From WRGA01 sp031553395 (GTDB lineage: Bacteria > Bacteroidota > Bacteroidia > Bacteroidales > WRGA01), in NCBI GenBank assembly GCA_031553395.1, contig JAVBLR010000015.1, forward strand, positions 1 to 64,000: a DNA stretch of 64,000 bases, in the 5' to 3' direction. This document shows, piece by piece, positions 1 to 9,819 of this stretch. The notes under the pieces are model-generated. The model was not told the origin of the DNA and searched no databases. It saw only the letters and a program-made list of their open reading frames with translations. The number at the start of each line of letters is the position of its first letter. Position 1 is the first letter of the stretch. Both the position numbers and the translations under genes were made by a program.

Positions 1-297
1 TAATTTTCCGGCAAAGAAATACGCTTGTTTTGATATAGAAAAATATTTAATCATTTAATTATCAACAAATAATAACTTTTTCTGTTGATAAGTAGCTCCT
101 TTTTTTTATTTTTTCCCACAAAATCTTCCGAACACTCGTAATATGAAGTCCGAACAATCAAATCAAATCTTTATACTCCCGGACTTCTGATTAACAATAA
201 CGTACTTTGTGTAAAAGAAGACTATTCCCATCAGCTTTGGATAGGAACACACGAAGGGTTATGTATTCTCAATAAACGAACCGGTGCTGTTCGAAAA
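1..297. other. Leader upstream of the HTCS reading frame
   Basis: Positions 1-141 are AT-rich, with stops in all plus frames and no recognisable gene. Positions 142-297 encode HTCS-like propeller sequence in frame with the downstream gene but lack a usable start codon. This looks like the breakpoint of a 5' deletion, or a frame lesion, in the HTCS gene. Confidence 0.6.
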
Positions 298-3200
298 ATG
301 AAATTAGAAGGAGTTAATCGCCATCGTTTGAATGAAATTCATGTAACCAAAGACAACAAGGTCTATTTGGGATATATTCGTGGAATGGCTTACTACGATG
401 CTAAACTTGATACGATAATACGAATGGCATCTCAAAATAGTAAAGGGATTGTACCTGATAATGTCAATATTCAGTGTATTATTGAAGATAAAGACGGTGA
501 TTTATTGATTGGCACATGGGAGAATGGGATTTATCGTTATATAGTCAAGGAGAATAGATTTGTGCATTATCCTTTGGAAGAACAGAAATCTATTTTGTCT
601 TTATTTCAAGATTCCAATGGTACAATATGGGTTGGAGGTAGTGGGTCTGGTTTGCATCGAATTAGTTTTTCTGTTAATAAAGAAATTGCTTCCATTGAAA
701 CTTACAAACACAACCCCAACAACAAATTATCTATTTGTTCCGATTATATTTATTCCATGAATGAAGATTTGCAAACCCATTCCTTATGGTTGGGAACTCG
801 AAACGGATTAAGCATCATGGATTACGATAAGGAAGGAATTTTTATTAATTATCAGGATTCGAAAACAGAGCAATTTCTGCCTGCTCACGAAGTAAATTCT
901 ATTCTTCGGGACAAAAACGGATTGATGTGGATAGGAACCAAAGGTGCGGGTGTTTTTCATATCAATACGCGTGCACGCTCTTTTAGTGCTTTTCATTCCC
1001 ATAATTCCAAACCGTTTTTTACAGATTATGTTTCAACACTTTATGTAGAAGAAAACGGAGCTATTTGGGCCGGTTTTGGGTATGGAGTTGATTATTATTA
1101 CGAAGATAAAGTAAGCAATGTTATCTCAACCGAACGGCCATATAATATATCGTATAGCGCATCGACACAAGAAATACTATTAACAGCACAGGATGAAGGT
1201 GTAATAACCTGCCGAAATGGGAAAAAAATCAACCAATATACAAGTCAAAATTGCGGATTCATTCCCCATAATCTGGTATTTATGGTACGTGAAGACAAAA
1301 AAGGAAACTGGTGGTTGGGAACTTACACAGGACTTGGAGTGCGATACCGGGATGGAAGATCATTTTGCATTAATAAATTGAATGGAGTAAACAATCTGCT
1401 TACGAAAGAAATTACGTGTATTACAGAAGGGCATGATGGTACGTTGTGGTTAGCCACAAACAATAATGGTATAGTTCATGTTACAGGTAATATGGAGCAA
1501 CCCGAATCTTTTCAGTGCAAAAATTATTGCTTAGAGAATGGTTTGCTTCCTGTAAATACGCCCCTTTGCTTTTTGTTGGATAAAAAAGGACAGCTTTGGG
1601 CAGGCACAGAAGGAAGCGGCCTTTGTTTATATGATAAAGAAAATGAATGTTTTAAATCAGTTCACCAAAAATACAATTTACCCGGCGATATGGTTGGAAG
1701 TATGGAAGAGGATGATTTTGGTAACCTGTGGATAGGTACAAATCAGGGGTTAGCAAAATTGACTTTAACAGAAAAAAACGAAGCTAATGTTCGCATTTTT
1801 ACGGTAAATGATGGACTGGCTGATAATTTTTTCAATAAAAACGCTTCATGTTACCGCAATGGAATACTTTATTTCGGATGTAGCCGTGGCATTGTGAATT
1901 TCAGTGCAGATATGGCTGAAAACAATAAATCCAATATATCCTTGCGCATAACAGATATATTGATTGATGGAAAATCGTTGGAACATTTTCCGGAAGAACA
2001 AAGAAAGAAGATAAGCCCTTTCACATCTGACTTTACAGAAGAATTAATAATTCCGGCTAAATACAACAATTTCACGATTAAATTTGCTTCTCTTACGTAC
2101 AATATGCCTCAACAAAATAAGTATGCATATCGATTAGAAAGTTTTGATTCCGACTGGCATTATGTAAATGCAGATCATCGTACAGCATATTATTCCAATT
2201 TACCATCCGCCACATATACTTTTGAATTGCGTGCTACCAATGAAAATGGTGATTGGGGCGAAATACGAACATTGAAAATTAATATAAAAGCTCCTTGGTG
2301 GGCAACTTGGTGGGCTTATCTCATTTACACATTGACTTTTATTGCTATTGTAACAATAATTTTGCTGGAAGCACGCCGAAGATTAAGATTACGAAATCAG
2401 CTTCATTTGCAAAAGATTGAGACGAATAAAATACAAGAACTCAATCATGTAAAATTGCAGTTTTTTACCAATATAACCCATGAGTTGATGACTCCATTAA
2501 CCATTATTTCTGCTACATTGGATGAACTGAAAATACAAATTCCAACATTCAATGAGCTTTATAGTATAATGGATGTAAATGTAAAACGACTGATTCGTCT
2601 ATTGCAACAAATATTGGAATTTCGCAAAGCAGAAAGCGGAAATTTGCAACTACGTGTAGCCAAAGGAAATATTGCACTATTTGTTCGTCACGAAGCCGAA
2701 AGTTTTGAACCGCTTATCCGTAAGCAACAACTCCATTTCTCCGTAGTTTGCGAACAGGATATTATGGAAGCATATTTCGATCGGGATAAATTAGATAAAA
2801 TAGTATACAATTTACTTTCCAATGCAGCGAAATACAACCACAAAGACGGATATATCCAACTTAGCGTAAAATATTCGCAAACAAAAGGATTTGTTGTTAT
2901 CTCTATTAAAGACAATGGTAAAGGCATCTCTCAAGAGCGTCAAGAAACATTATTTCAACGTTTCTACGAAGGTGATTATCGTCAATCACATACGATTGGA
3001 ACAGGTATCGGATTATCCTTAGTCCGAGACTTGGTAATTTTACATCAGGGAAATATTCATCTTGAAAGTGAGGAAGGAAAGGGTACTCAATTTTTTGTTG
3101 AAATTCCGATTGAACGTGATGCATATTCCAACGATGAAATTATTGAAATTACGGAAGAATCGATTGCAAAAAACTTGATTGCAGATCAGAATGAATATGA

Positions 3201-3999
3201 AAAAACAGAAGAATTAATTATACAACATACAACAGAAACCCCTTGTATCCTTTTGGCTGAGGATAATGAAGAATTACTCTCGGCAATGGCTCGGTTATTG
3301 AATCGAGAATACCGTATATTAAAAGCTTCGAATGGCCGCAAAGCATTAGATATTATTAAAAATGAATATGTAGACCTTGTTGTTTCGGATGTTGTTATGC
3401 CCGAAATAAATGGTATCGAATTGACCAAACAAATCAAAAATGATATAGAAATATGCCATATTCCTGTGATTTTACTGACAGCCAAAAGTGCCGAAGAAGA
3501 CCGCGATGAAGGATATACAGCCGGTGCAGACGCGTATTTAACAAAACCCTTTAACCTTTCTGCCCTTCATGCACGTATTAAAAACCTATTAAAAGCTAAA
3601 GAACGCACGGCCAATGATTTCAAAAAACAATTTGTTTTTGAGATTAACAATTTGCATTATACCGATATGGATGAAAAATTCCTTCAGGATGCAATCGTTT
3701 GTGTAAACCGACATCTGAACGATATGGAATTCGATATTCCGCAATTTATCTCCGAAATGGCTACAAGCCGGACGACTCTTCACAACAAGTTAAAATCTTT
3801 GACCGGATTAAATGCATCCGGATTTGTTCGCAATGTCAGATTGAAAGCTGCATGCAAAATAATGGATGAAAACAAATCCATACGCATTTCAGATTTGGCC
3901 TATGCAGTAGGCTTCAACGACCCGAAATATTTTTCTATCTGTTTCAAAAAAGAATTTGGAATGCAGCCGACTGAATATGCTGAGAAATATTCAGATTGA
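298..3999 (+). CDS. Hybrid two-component system sensor/regulator (HTCS), 5'-truncated
   Basis: This is a one-protein sensor kinase and transcription factor of the type that controls polysaccharide-utilisation genes in Bacteroidota. From the ATG at 298 it shows Reg_prop beta-propeller repeats (LWIGT-like motifs, residues 1-550), a Y_Y_Y domain (about 570-665), one membrane segment (about 671-693), a HisKA domain with phospho-acceptor His728 in NITHELMTP, an HATPase with DNGKGI and GTGIGLSL, a receiver domain with Asp1031 in SDVVMP, and an AraC-type HTH (about 1120-1233). No signal peptide is present. Propeller-like sequence (VLCVKEDYSHQLWIGT) continues upstream in frame to about 180, but an in-frame TAA lies at 139-141 and no ATG, GTG or TTG lies between. 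The N-terminal signal and first propeller strand are therefore missing. By position it probably regulates the GH115-GH2 operon, if still functional. Confidence 0.9.
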   Translation: MKLEGVNRHRLNEIHVTKDNKVYLGYIRGMAYYDAKLDTIIRMASQNSKGIVPDNVNIQCIIEDKDGDLLIGTWENGIYRYIVKENRFVHYPLEEQKSILSLFQDSNGTIWVGGSGSGLHRISFSVNKEIASIETYKHNPNNKLSICSDYIYSMNEDLQTHSLWLGTRNGLSIMDYDKEGIFINYQDSKTEQFLPAHEVNSILRDKNGLMWIGTKGAGVFHINTRARSFSAFHSHNSKPFFTDYVSTLYVEENGAIWAGFGYGVDYYYEDKVSNVISTERPYNISYSASTQEILLTAQDEGVITCRNGKKINQYTSQNCGFIPHNLVFMVREDKKGNWWLGTYTGLGVRYRDGRSFCINKLNGVNNLLTKEITCITEGHDGTLWLATNNNGIVHVTGNMEQPESFQCKNYCLENGLLPVNTPLCFLLDKKGQLWAGTEGSGLCLYDKENECFKSVHQKYNLPGDMVGSMEEDDFGNLWIGTNQGLAKLTLTEKNEANVRIFTVNDGLADNFFNKNASCYRNGILYFGCSRGIVNFSADMAENNKSNISLRITDILIDGKSLEHFPEEQRKKISPFTSDFTEELIIPAKYNNFTIKFASLTYNMPQQNKYAYRLESFDSDWHYVNADHRTAYYSNLPSATYTFELRATNENGDWGEIRTLKINIKAPWWATWWAYLIYTLTFIAIVTIILLEARRRLRLRNQLHLQKIETNKIQELNHVKLQFFTNITHELMTPLTIISATLDELKIQIPTFNELYSIMDVNVKRLIRLLQQILEFRKAESGNLQLRVAKGNIALFVRHEAESFEPLIRKQQLHFSVVCEQDIMEAYFDRDKLDKIVYNLLSNAAKYNHKDGYIQLSVKYSQTKGFVVISIKDNGKGISQERQETLFQRFYEGDYRQSHTIGTGIGLSLVRDLVILHQGNIHLESEEGKGTQFFVEIPIERDAYSNDEIIEITEESIAKNLIADQNEYEKTEELIIQHTTETPCILLAEDNEELLSAMARLLNREYRILKASNGRKALDIIKNEYVDLVVSDVVMPEINGIELTKQIKNDIEICHIPVILLTAKSAEEDRDEGYTAGADAYLTKPFNLSALHARIKNLLKAKERTANDFKKQFVFEINNLHYTDMDEKFLQDAIVCVNRHLNDMEFDIPQFISEMATSRTTLHNKLKSLTGLNASGFVRNVRLKAACKIMDENKSIRISDLAYAVGFNDPKYFSICFKKEFGMQPTEYAEKYSD

Positions 4000-4003
4000 T
4001 CCT

Positions 4004-4073
4004 TTGGCAAAGGGCTAAAGACAAAGGGCAAAGGAAGCGCATTCTTTAGCCTTTTGCCATTAGCCTTTCGCAA
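4004..4073. terminator. Word-repeat palindrome after the HTCS gene
   Basis: The left half repeats the words ggcaaagg and gctaaag. The right half (tttagccttttgccattagccttt) is roughly their reverse complement, so the segment can fold into a long imperfect hairpin just after the HTCS stop codon. It probably acts as a terminator. It belongs to the family of word-repeat hairpins seen elsewhere in the window. Confidence 0.55.
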
Positions 4074-4131
4074 AAAAACATGCTTCAACCTTAAAAGGAT
4101 ATATTTCAACCTTCCTTTTTAAACGAACATG

Positions 4132-4139
4132 TACTTTTG
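4132..4139 (+). promoter_or_regulatory. Promoter -7 box for the GH115-GH2 operon
   Basis: TACTTTTG fits the Bacteroidota -7 consensus TAnnTTTG. It lies 32 bp upstream of the ATG at 4172. No convincing -33 TTTG box is present, which would fit dependence on an activator such as the neighbouring HTCS (inference). Confidence 0.5.
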
Positions 4140-4171
4140 TTGCGTTGTCTAATCAAAATAAAATCAACGCT

Positions 4172-6718
4172 ATGTATTCACGTTCATTATTATTAATTAT
4201 CCTTTTTGTATGTAGCCAGTTTGTATCAGGAAAAGAATTCATTTGGTACAATGGAAAACAAGCAGTAACATACAGTATAACCGAATCAAATTCTCCGGTT
4301 GTTGGTGTTGCGCTCGATATGTTTGCTGATGACCTGAAACAAGTAACAGGAATCCTACCCCAAAAAACATCAACAGAAAAAGCTACCATCCGCATTATTG
4401 AATTAGATAATGATAAAGTTTCGGAAAAAGAAAAACAGGAATTGCAAAAATTGGGAATTCCTATCACTGATATTGCTGCAAAAAAGGATGCTTTCTTTAT
4501 TTCAGTATCAGGAAAAACCTCATCCAAACGATTAGTTGTTGTAGGAAGCGATGGTCGTGGAACTGCTTATGGCATCCTCGAACTTTCCAGATTGGCCGGA
4601 GTATCTCCTTGGATATGGTGGGGAGATGTTTCACCTGAGAAAAAAAACTTGCTGACATTGCCTGAGAATTACCGGACATTTCAAAGCCCTTCGGTAGAAT
4701 ATCGCGGTATATTTTTGAATGATGAAGACTGGACACTGCAACCTTGGAGTTGGAATCATTTTGAACCTTCTTCTGTAAAAGGGCGTATTGGTCCTCGTAC
4801 TTATAAAGAGATGTTCAAACTGCTGATGCGCCTGCGTGCTAATGCAATTTGGCCGGGAATGCACGGAATCACAACTCCTTTTTATATGGTTCCCGGAGCA
4901 AAAGAAGCTGCTGACAGTTGTGGTATTGTAATTGGAACTTCTCATTGTGAGCCGCTTATGCGTAACAATGTAGGCGAATGGGACGAAAAAATCCGTGGCA
5001 GATACAATTATATTACAAATAAAGAAGCTGTTGCATCTTATTGGACAGAGCGTTTGCAAGAAGTACATAACTGTCAGAATATTTACACCATTGGAATGCG
5101 TGGTATTCACGATGGAGAGATGGAAGGAGTAAAAACACTTCGGGAAAAAACGGATGCGCTTCAGCAAGTAATATACGACCAACGTGAGTTACTGAAGAAA
5201 TATGTCAATCCTGATATTGCAAAAGTTCCGCAACAATTTGTACCATATAAGGAAGTGCTTCAGATTATGGAAAATGGATTGCAAATTCCTGATGATGTTA
5301 TATTGACTTGGTGTGATGATAATTATGGCTATATGACAAGGCTAAGCGACACGGAACAGCAAAAACGAAGCGGAGGTGCCGGAATATATTATCATTTGAG
5401 TTATTGGGGGCGACCGCATGATTATATGTGGCTTACAACAACTCAACCGGGACTTATTTACAACGAAATGAAACAAGCATACGATTGCAATGCCCGCCGG
5501 ATGTGGATCGTAAATGTTCATGATTTAAAACCTGCTGCTTACGACTTGGAACTGTTCCTTGATATGGCATGGAATATAAACTCTGTTTCTCCTTCTACAT
5601 TGAATGCTCATCACGAAAAATGGCTTTGCCGGGAATTTGGGGAAGAAGCAGGAAAAAAGTTACTGCCTGCCATGCTCGAATATTACCGTTTATGTGCCAT
5701 ACGTAGACCCGAATTTATGGGATGGTCTCAAGTCGAACTTGACAAGAAGAAATATGCAAGAGGTTGGTCTCCGGTAATAGATACTGAATTTAGCCTTACT
5801 GAATTCGGTGGAGAATTAGACCGGTATTTGGAATCATACGAAAATATAAAAGAAATCCTGTTGGATGCAGAAAAAGCAATTCCGTCCTATCGTAAAGATG
5901 CATTCTTTGCTCAGGTAAAATATCCGGTATTTGGAGCTGCTGCAATGAGTGAAAAAATGCTCGAAGCACAACGCGCTCGCTCAATCGCTGCCGGAAATTA
6001 TAATGAGAAGCGATGGACTCGCGATGATGTTTTGATGAAAGCTTGTGCCAAAAGTATGAATGCTTTTCAGGAGATTCGCCGGTTGACTGATTATTACAAC
6101 AATCAGTTATCCGGAGGAAAATGGAAACATTCGATGTGTTACAACCCGCGCGATTTATATGTATTTTATGCTCCACAATTACCAATTGCTCCTACAGATA
6201 AAGAAATAGAGAAATATGTCTCTCTGGAAAATGCGAAAGCCAAATCCTTGCAGGAAGTTTCAAAAGATAGTTGTATCGCTTCCAATGCCTGTAATTTTAC
6301 AACAGCATCCAAAGGGGCAATTCCGGTTCAATCGTTGGGACATAGCATGAATGCCGTTTCTCTTCCTAAAAATTGCACACTTACTTTTGAATTTGAAAGT
6401 AACTGGGAAGGCGAAGCTATTTTACGAACGGCTGTAATTCCTACACAACCGAATGATAAAGGTGATATTCGATTTAGTATAAGCATAGACGGAGAAACTT
6501 CGCAAATCTGTTCATTCAAAGAAGCATTTCGCTCCGAATCATGGAAAGAAAATGTGCTGCGTGGACAAGCTATTCGCAATACATCACACAAAATTACAAA
6601 AGGAAAACATATATTGTCCATTACAGCGTTGGACGATCATGTTGTAATCGATCAGTGGATGATTGATTTTAAACCGGAAAGAAAATTTTATGCATTTCCT
6701 TTGAATGCAACATATTGA
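4172..6718 (+). CDS. GH115 family glucuronidase (xylan alpha-1,2-glucuronidase type)
   Basis: The enzyme probably removes glucuronic or 4-O-methylglucuronic acid side chains from glucuronoxylan in the periplasm or at the cell surface. The 848-residue product matches GH115 over its length. Family-typical stretches are EYRGIFLNDEDW, LRANAIWPGMHG, GTSHCEPLMRNN, WCDDNYGYMTRLSD, GIYYHLSYWGRPHDY and RMWIVNVHDLKP. The C-terminal ~170 residues form the usual beta-sandwich domain. I chose the ATG at 4172 because it opens directly into a signal peptide (MYSRSLLLIILFVCSQFVSG); a TTG nine codons upstream would only add a hydrophilic leader. The GH2 gene follows after 18 bp, so the two are probably one operon. 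Confidence 0.93.
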   Translation: MYSRSLLLIILFVCSQFVSGKEFIWYNGKQAVTYSITESNSPVVGVALDMFADDLKQVTGILPQKTSTEKATIRIIELDNDKVSEKEKQELQKLGIPITDIAAKKDAFFISVSGKTSSKRLVVVGSDGRGTAYGILELSRLAGVSPWIWWGDVSPEKKNLLTLPENYRTFQSPSVEYRGIFLNDEDWTLQPWSWNHFEPSSVKGRIGPRTYKEMFKLLMRLRANAIWPGMHGITTPFYMVPGAKEAADSCGIVIGTSHCEPLMRNNVGEWDEKIRGRYNYITNKEAVASYWTERLQEVHNCQNIYTIGMRGIHDGEMEGVKTLREKTDALQQVIYDQRELLKKYVNPDIAKVPQQFVPYKEVLQIMENGLQIPDDVILTWCDDNYGYMTRLSDTEQQKRSGGAGIYYHLSYWGRPHDYMWLTTTQPGLIYNEMKQAYDCNARRMWIVNVHDLKPAAYDLELFLDMAWNINSVSPSTLNAHHEKWLCREFGEEAGKKLLPAMLEYYRLCAIRRPEFMGWSQVELDKKKYARGWSPVIDTEFSLTEFGGELDRYLESYENIKEILLDAEKAIPSYRKDAFFAQVKYPVFGAAAMSEKMLEAQRARSIAAGNYNEKRWTRDDVLMKACAKSMNAFQEIRRLTDYYNNQLSGGKWKHSMCYNPRDLYVFYAPQLPIAPTDKEIEKYVSLENAKAKSLQEVSKDSCIASNACNFTTASKGAIPVQSLGHSMNAVSLPKNCTLTFEFESNWEGEAILRTAVIPTQPNDKGDIRFSISIDGETSQICSFKEAFRSESWKENVLRGQAIRNTSHKITKGKHILSITALDDHVVIDQWMIDFKPERKFYAFPLNATY

Positions 6719-6736
6719 TTATTAAATTTCTGATAT

Positions 6737-9562
6737 ATGAAAAAACGATTATTATATTTTGTGTTATTTAGTTTATATATTTTTACAATAAATGCACAAA
6801 AAACAGAAACTCTTTATCTTTCCGGGACAGGGCTTGGAAATACAAAAACGTGGGATTTCTATTGTTCCGGAGGAATGAATAGTAACAAATGGAATAAAAT
6901 CCAAGTTCCTTCCCAATGGGAATTACAAGGCTTCGGAGAATATACATTCGGCCGTTTCTATTTGGTAGAAGGAGCCAAACCAAGTAGCGAAACAGGATTA
7001 TACAAATACAAATTCAATGTACCGGCTGAATGGAAAGATAAACAAATTGAAATCGTTTTTGAAGGCGTTATGACCGACACGGAAGTAAAAATCAATGGAG
7101 AGCTTGCCGGAGATATTCATCAAGGAGGATTTGTTCATTTTGATTATAATATTACGGATATATTAAAGTACGGAAAAGCGAATGAATTGGAAGTGAAAGT
7201 TTGGAAAGAATCGGCCAATTCCTCTGTCAATGGCGCTGAACGTAGGGCCGACTGGTGGCTTTTCGGCGGAATTTATCGTCCGGTATATTTGCGGGCAGTT
7301 CCTAAAACGCATATTGAACGGATTGCAGTAAATGCTACAGCAGATGGAAATTTATCAACAGAACTCCACATCCAGAATCTCCCCGAAGGTTATTCGGTTG
7401 CAACAACACTTACTCTTGTGGGTAGTGTTCAAAACATTGGAAAAGTAATCAATAGCCTTACAGACAAAGAAGCACAGACTATAAATACATCATGGAAAAA
7501 CATCCACACTTGGGATTGCGAAAATCCAAATCTTTATACGCTAAAATTGGAGCTATTAGATGAACAAAAAAAAGTGATTCATATTTACGAAGAACGTATT
7601 GGTTTTCGCACGATTGAATTCCGTTATAAAGATGGAATCTACATAAATGGGACAAAGGTAATAATGAAAGGAATCAATCGCCATTCTTTTCATCCAGATG
7701 GCGGACGCACAACCAACAAAGAAATCAGCCTGCAAGATGCATTGCTTATAAAAGAAATGAATATGAATGCTGTGCGTTCACATTATCCGCCTGATAAGCA
7801 TTTTTTGGATGCGTGTGATTCATTGGGGCTATTTTATCTCGACGAACTTCCAGGCTGGCATAACCGTTACGATGATGTAGTAGGCGAAAAAATACTGAAA
7901 GAAATGTTGGCAAGAGATGTAAATCATCCGTGTATATTCTTGTGGAGCAATGGAAATGAAGGCGGTTGGAATAAAAATTTGGATGCCAAGTTTGCAATTT
8001 ATGATCCGCAAAAACGGCATGTTGTACATCCGTGGGCTGATTTCGATGGATTGGATACACATCATTATCCGGCATATCAAACAGGTACTTCCCGTTTGGC
8101 TAATGGATACAATGTCTTTATGCCTACCGAATTTTTGCATGGTCAATATGACAAGGGACTTGGAGCCGGATTGGAAGATTTTTGGACTAATTATTGTTCT
8201 AACCCGTTATTTGCCGGTGGGTTTTTATGGACGTATATTGATGAAGCTGTAAAACGTACGGATAAAGAAGGTATTTTGGATTCGGATGGCCCGAATGGTC
8301 CCGATGGAATCGTAGGCCCCCGGCGCGAAAAAGAAGGAAGTTTTTATACTGTTCGCGAAGTATGGGCACCGATTCAATTTAAGAATTTGTTTATTACACC
8401 TTCTTTTAATGGCGATTTTATGGTTACAAATGATTATCTCTTTACCAACTTGAAAGAATGCAGCATGAAATATCGGTTATATACAGCTTCATCTCCTTTG
8501 AAAAAAGCTAATCTGAAGATGATAACCGAAGGTGAAATTACTTTGCCATCTATAAAGCCGGGAGAAAGAGGTGTTGCTCACATGGATATTCCGGATAATT
8601 TCTTTCAAAATGATATTCTCGAATTAGAAGCTTTTGATAAGCATGGAAAATCAATCTGTAACTGGACTTGGCCGGTAAAATATGCAAGTGAATATTTCAA
8701 AACACAATATGATAAAAATGCAATAAACTCTGCATCAATACAAAATTCCGAAGAAAAAGTTGTTTTAGAAGCCAATGGTATTTCTGTAAGCTTTAATAAG
8801 AATGATGGTTCCCTTCTTGAAGTGAAATCCAACAACCGGATTATTCCGTTTAACAACGGGCCATTGCCCGTCGGAATGAAAATAAAGTTCAAGAAAGGAT
8901 ATACACGAATGGATGGAAATGATGCCCTTTTTGTTGCAAAATATACAGGAGCCATCGACTCTATTATCTGGCGAATGAACGGAGATGGTTTGGTGGGAAC
9001 GGAAGCCGTTATGTTGAATCGAACATCGGGAGGCGGATTCGAAGGCAGCTTCTTTGATGAAAAAGTGTACAATTTCGGACTGACTTTCTCATTCCCTGAA
9101 AAAGAAGTAAAAGCCATGCAATGGATGGGACGTGGCCCTTATCGTGTATGGAAGAACCGAATTAAAGGAACCAATTACGGTATCTGGGAAAAAGGATACA
9201 ACAATACAATTACCGGAGAAAGCTTCGAGAGCCTGATATATCCGGAATTTAAAGGATATCATGCCAATTTATATTGGGCAACATTGGAATCCGACACCTC
9301 TCCCTTTACTGTATATTCTGAAAGTGATGGTTTATTTTTCCGAATATTTACTCCGGAAAAACCTGTTATGAGAAGAAATGGAGAAAACTCAATGCACGAA
9401 TTTCCGGAAGGGGATATTTCATTTCTATACGATATACCGGCCATGCGTTCTTTTAAAACCATTCCGGAACATGGCCCCAAAAGCCAACCAAGCAGCATTC
9501 GGATAAAACAGGGCGATGAAGGTATTTGCATGAAATTATGGTTCGATTTCCGGAAGAAATAA
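6737..9562 (+). CDS. GH2 family beta-galactosidase-like glycosidase
   Basis: This is a secreted retaining glycoside hydrolase of the large LacZ-like GH2 type, 941 residues. A signal peptide (MKKRLLYFVLFSLYIFTINAQ) is followed by the sugar-binding domain (about 25-190), the Ig-like domain (195-290), the TIM barrel (295-590), and a C-terminal beta-galactosidase small-chain domain with GRGPYRVWKNR. The acid/base is probably Glu408 in WSNGNEGG and the nucleophile Glu465 in PTEFLHG. The latter context differs from the classical CEYAHAMG, so the substrate may not be lactose-like. Linkage to a GH115 suggests removal of a beta-linked sugar from xylan or a related hemicellulose (inference). The gene ends before a strong terminator region. 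Confidence 0.88.
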   Translation: MKKRLLYFVLFSLYIFTINAQKTETLYLSGTGLGNTKTWDFYCSGGMNSNKWNKIQVPSQWELQGFGEYTFGRFYLVEGAKPSSETGLYKYKFNVPAEWKDKQIEIVFEGVMTDTEVKINGELAGDIHQGGFVHFDYNITDILKYGKANELEVKVWKESANSSVNGAERRADWWLFGGIYRPVYLRAVPKTHIERIAVNATADGNLSTELHIQNLPEGYSVATTLTLVGSVQNIGKVINSLTDKEAQTINTSWKNIHTWDCENPNLYTLKLELLDEQKKVIHIYEERIGFRTIEFRYKDGIYINGTKVIMKGINRHSFHPDGGRTTNKEISLQDALLIKEMNMNAVRSHYPPDKHFLDACDSLGLFYLDELPGWHNRYDDVVGEKILKEMLARDVNHPCIFLWSNGNEGGWNKNLDAKFAIYDPQKRHVVHPWADFDGLDTHHYPAYQTGTSRLANGYNVFMPTEFLHGQYDKGLGAGLEDFWTNYCSNPLFAGGFLWTYIDEAVKRTDKEGILDSDGPNGPDGIVGPRREKEGSFYTVREVWAPIQFKNLFITPSFNGDFMVTNDYLFTNLKECSMKYRLYTASSPLKKANLKMITEGEITLPSIKPGERGVAHMDIPDNFFQNDILELEAFDKHGKSICNWTWPVKYASEYFKTQYDKNAINSASIQNSEEKVVLEANGISVSFNKNDGSLLEVKSNNRIIPFNNGPLPVGMKIKFKKGYTRMDGNDALFVAKYTGAIDSIIWRMNGDGLVGTEAVMLNRTSGGGFEGSFFDEKVYNFGLTFSFPEKEVKAMQWMGRGPYRVWKNRIKGTNYGIWEKGYNNTITGESFESLIYPEFKGYHANLYWATLESDTSPFTVYSESDGLFFRIFTPEKPVMRRNGENSMHEFPEGDISFLYDIPAMRSFKTIPEHGPKSQPSSIRIKQGDEGICMKLWFDFRKK

Positions 9563-9590
9563 GTTATTGAATTCAACCATTATATATTTT

Positions 9591-9633
9591 GACTAGTCCT
9601 AAATAAGCGTTACAGGTTTATTTAGGACTAGTC
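9591..9633. repeat. Perfect 16-bp inverted repeat
   Basis: The arms gactagtcctaaataa (9591-9606) and its exact complement (9618-9633) flank an 11-nt loop. It lies 28 bp after the GH2 stop and has no T-run, so it may stabilise the 3' end of the mRNA or be a mobile palindromic repeat rather than a classic terminator. Confidence 0.6.
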
Positions 9634-9655
9634 ATTCAAAAACGAGTCCAATATG

Positions 9656-9724
9656 AATACGTTTTACGTTATACGTAAGTGGCTGATGTTACCGATACGT
9701 AGAACGTATTACGTAAAACGTAAT
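9656..9724. repeat. Word-repeat palindrome built on acgtaat/acgtaaa
   Basis: Arms of about 21 nt (9657-9677 and 9704-9724) pair with only two mismatches and consist of iterated words such as tacgttttacgt and acgtaaaacgta. The same words recur at 12229-12265. No gene is present here. Confidence 0.55.
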
Positions 9725-9763
9725 ACATTCAAATCGGTGTCAATTTGAAATTTTTCATATCAA

Positions 9764-9797
9764 AAAAGGGTTGATTTCTCATAAAATCAACCCTTTT
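9764..9797. terminator. Bidirectional terminator between convergent genes
   Basis: A perfect 14-bp stem (aaaagggttgattt, 9764-9777, pairing with 9784-9797) has a 6-nt loop and is rich in A on one side and T on the other. It sits between the convergent GH2 and PpiD-like genes and can serve both. Confidence 0.75.
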
Positions 9798-9819
9798 GCT
9801 TTATTTGGATAAGATAAGT

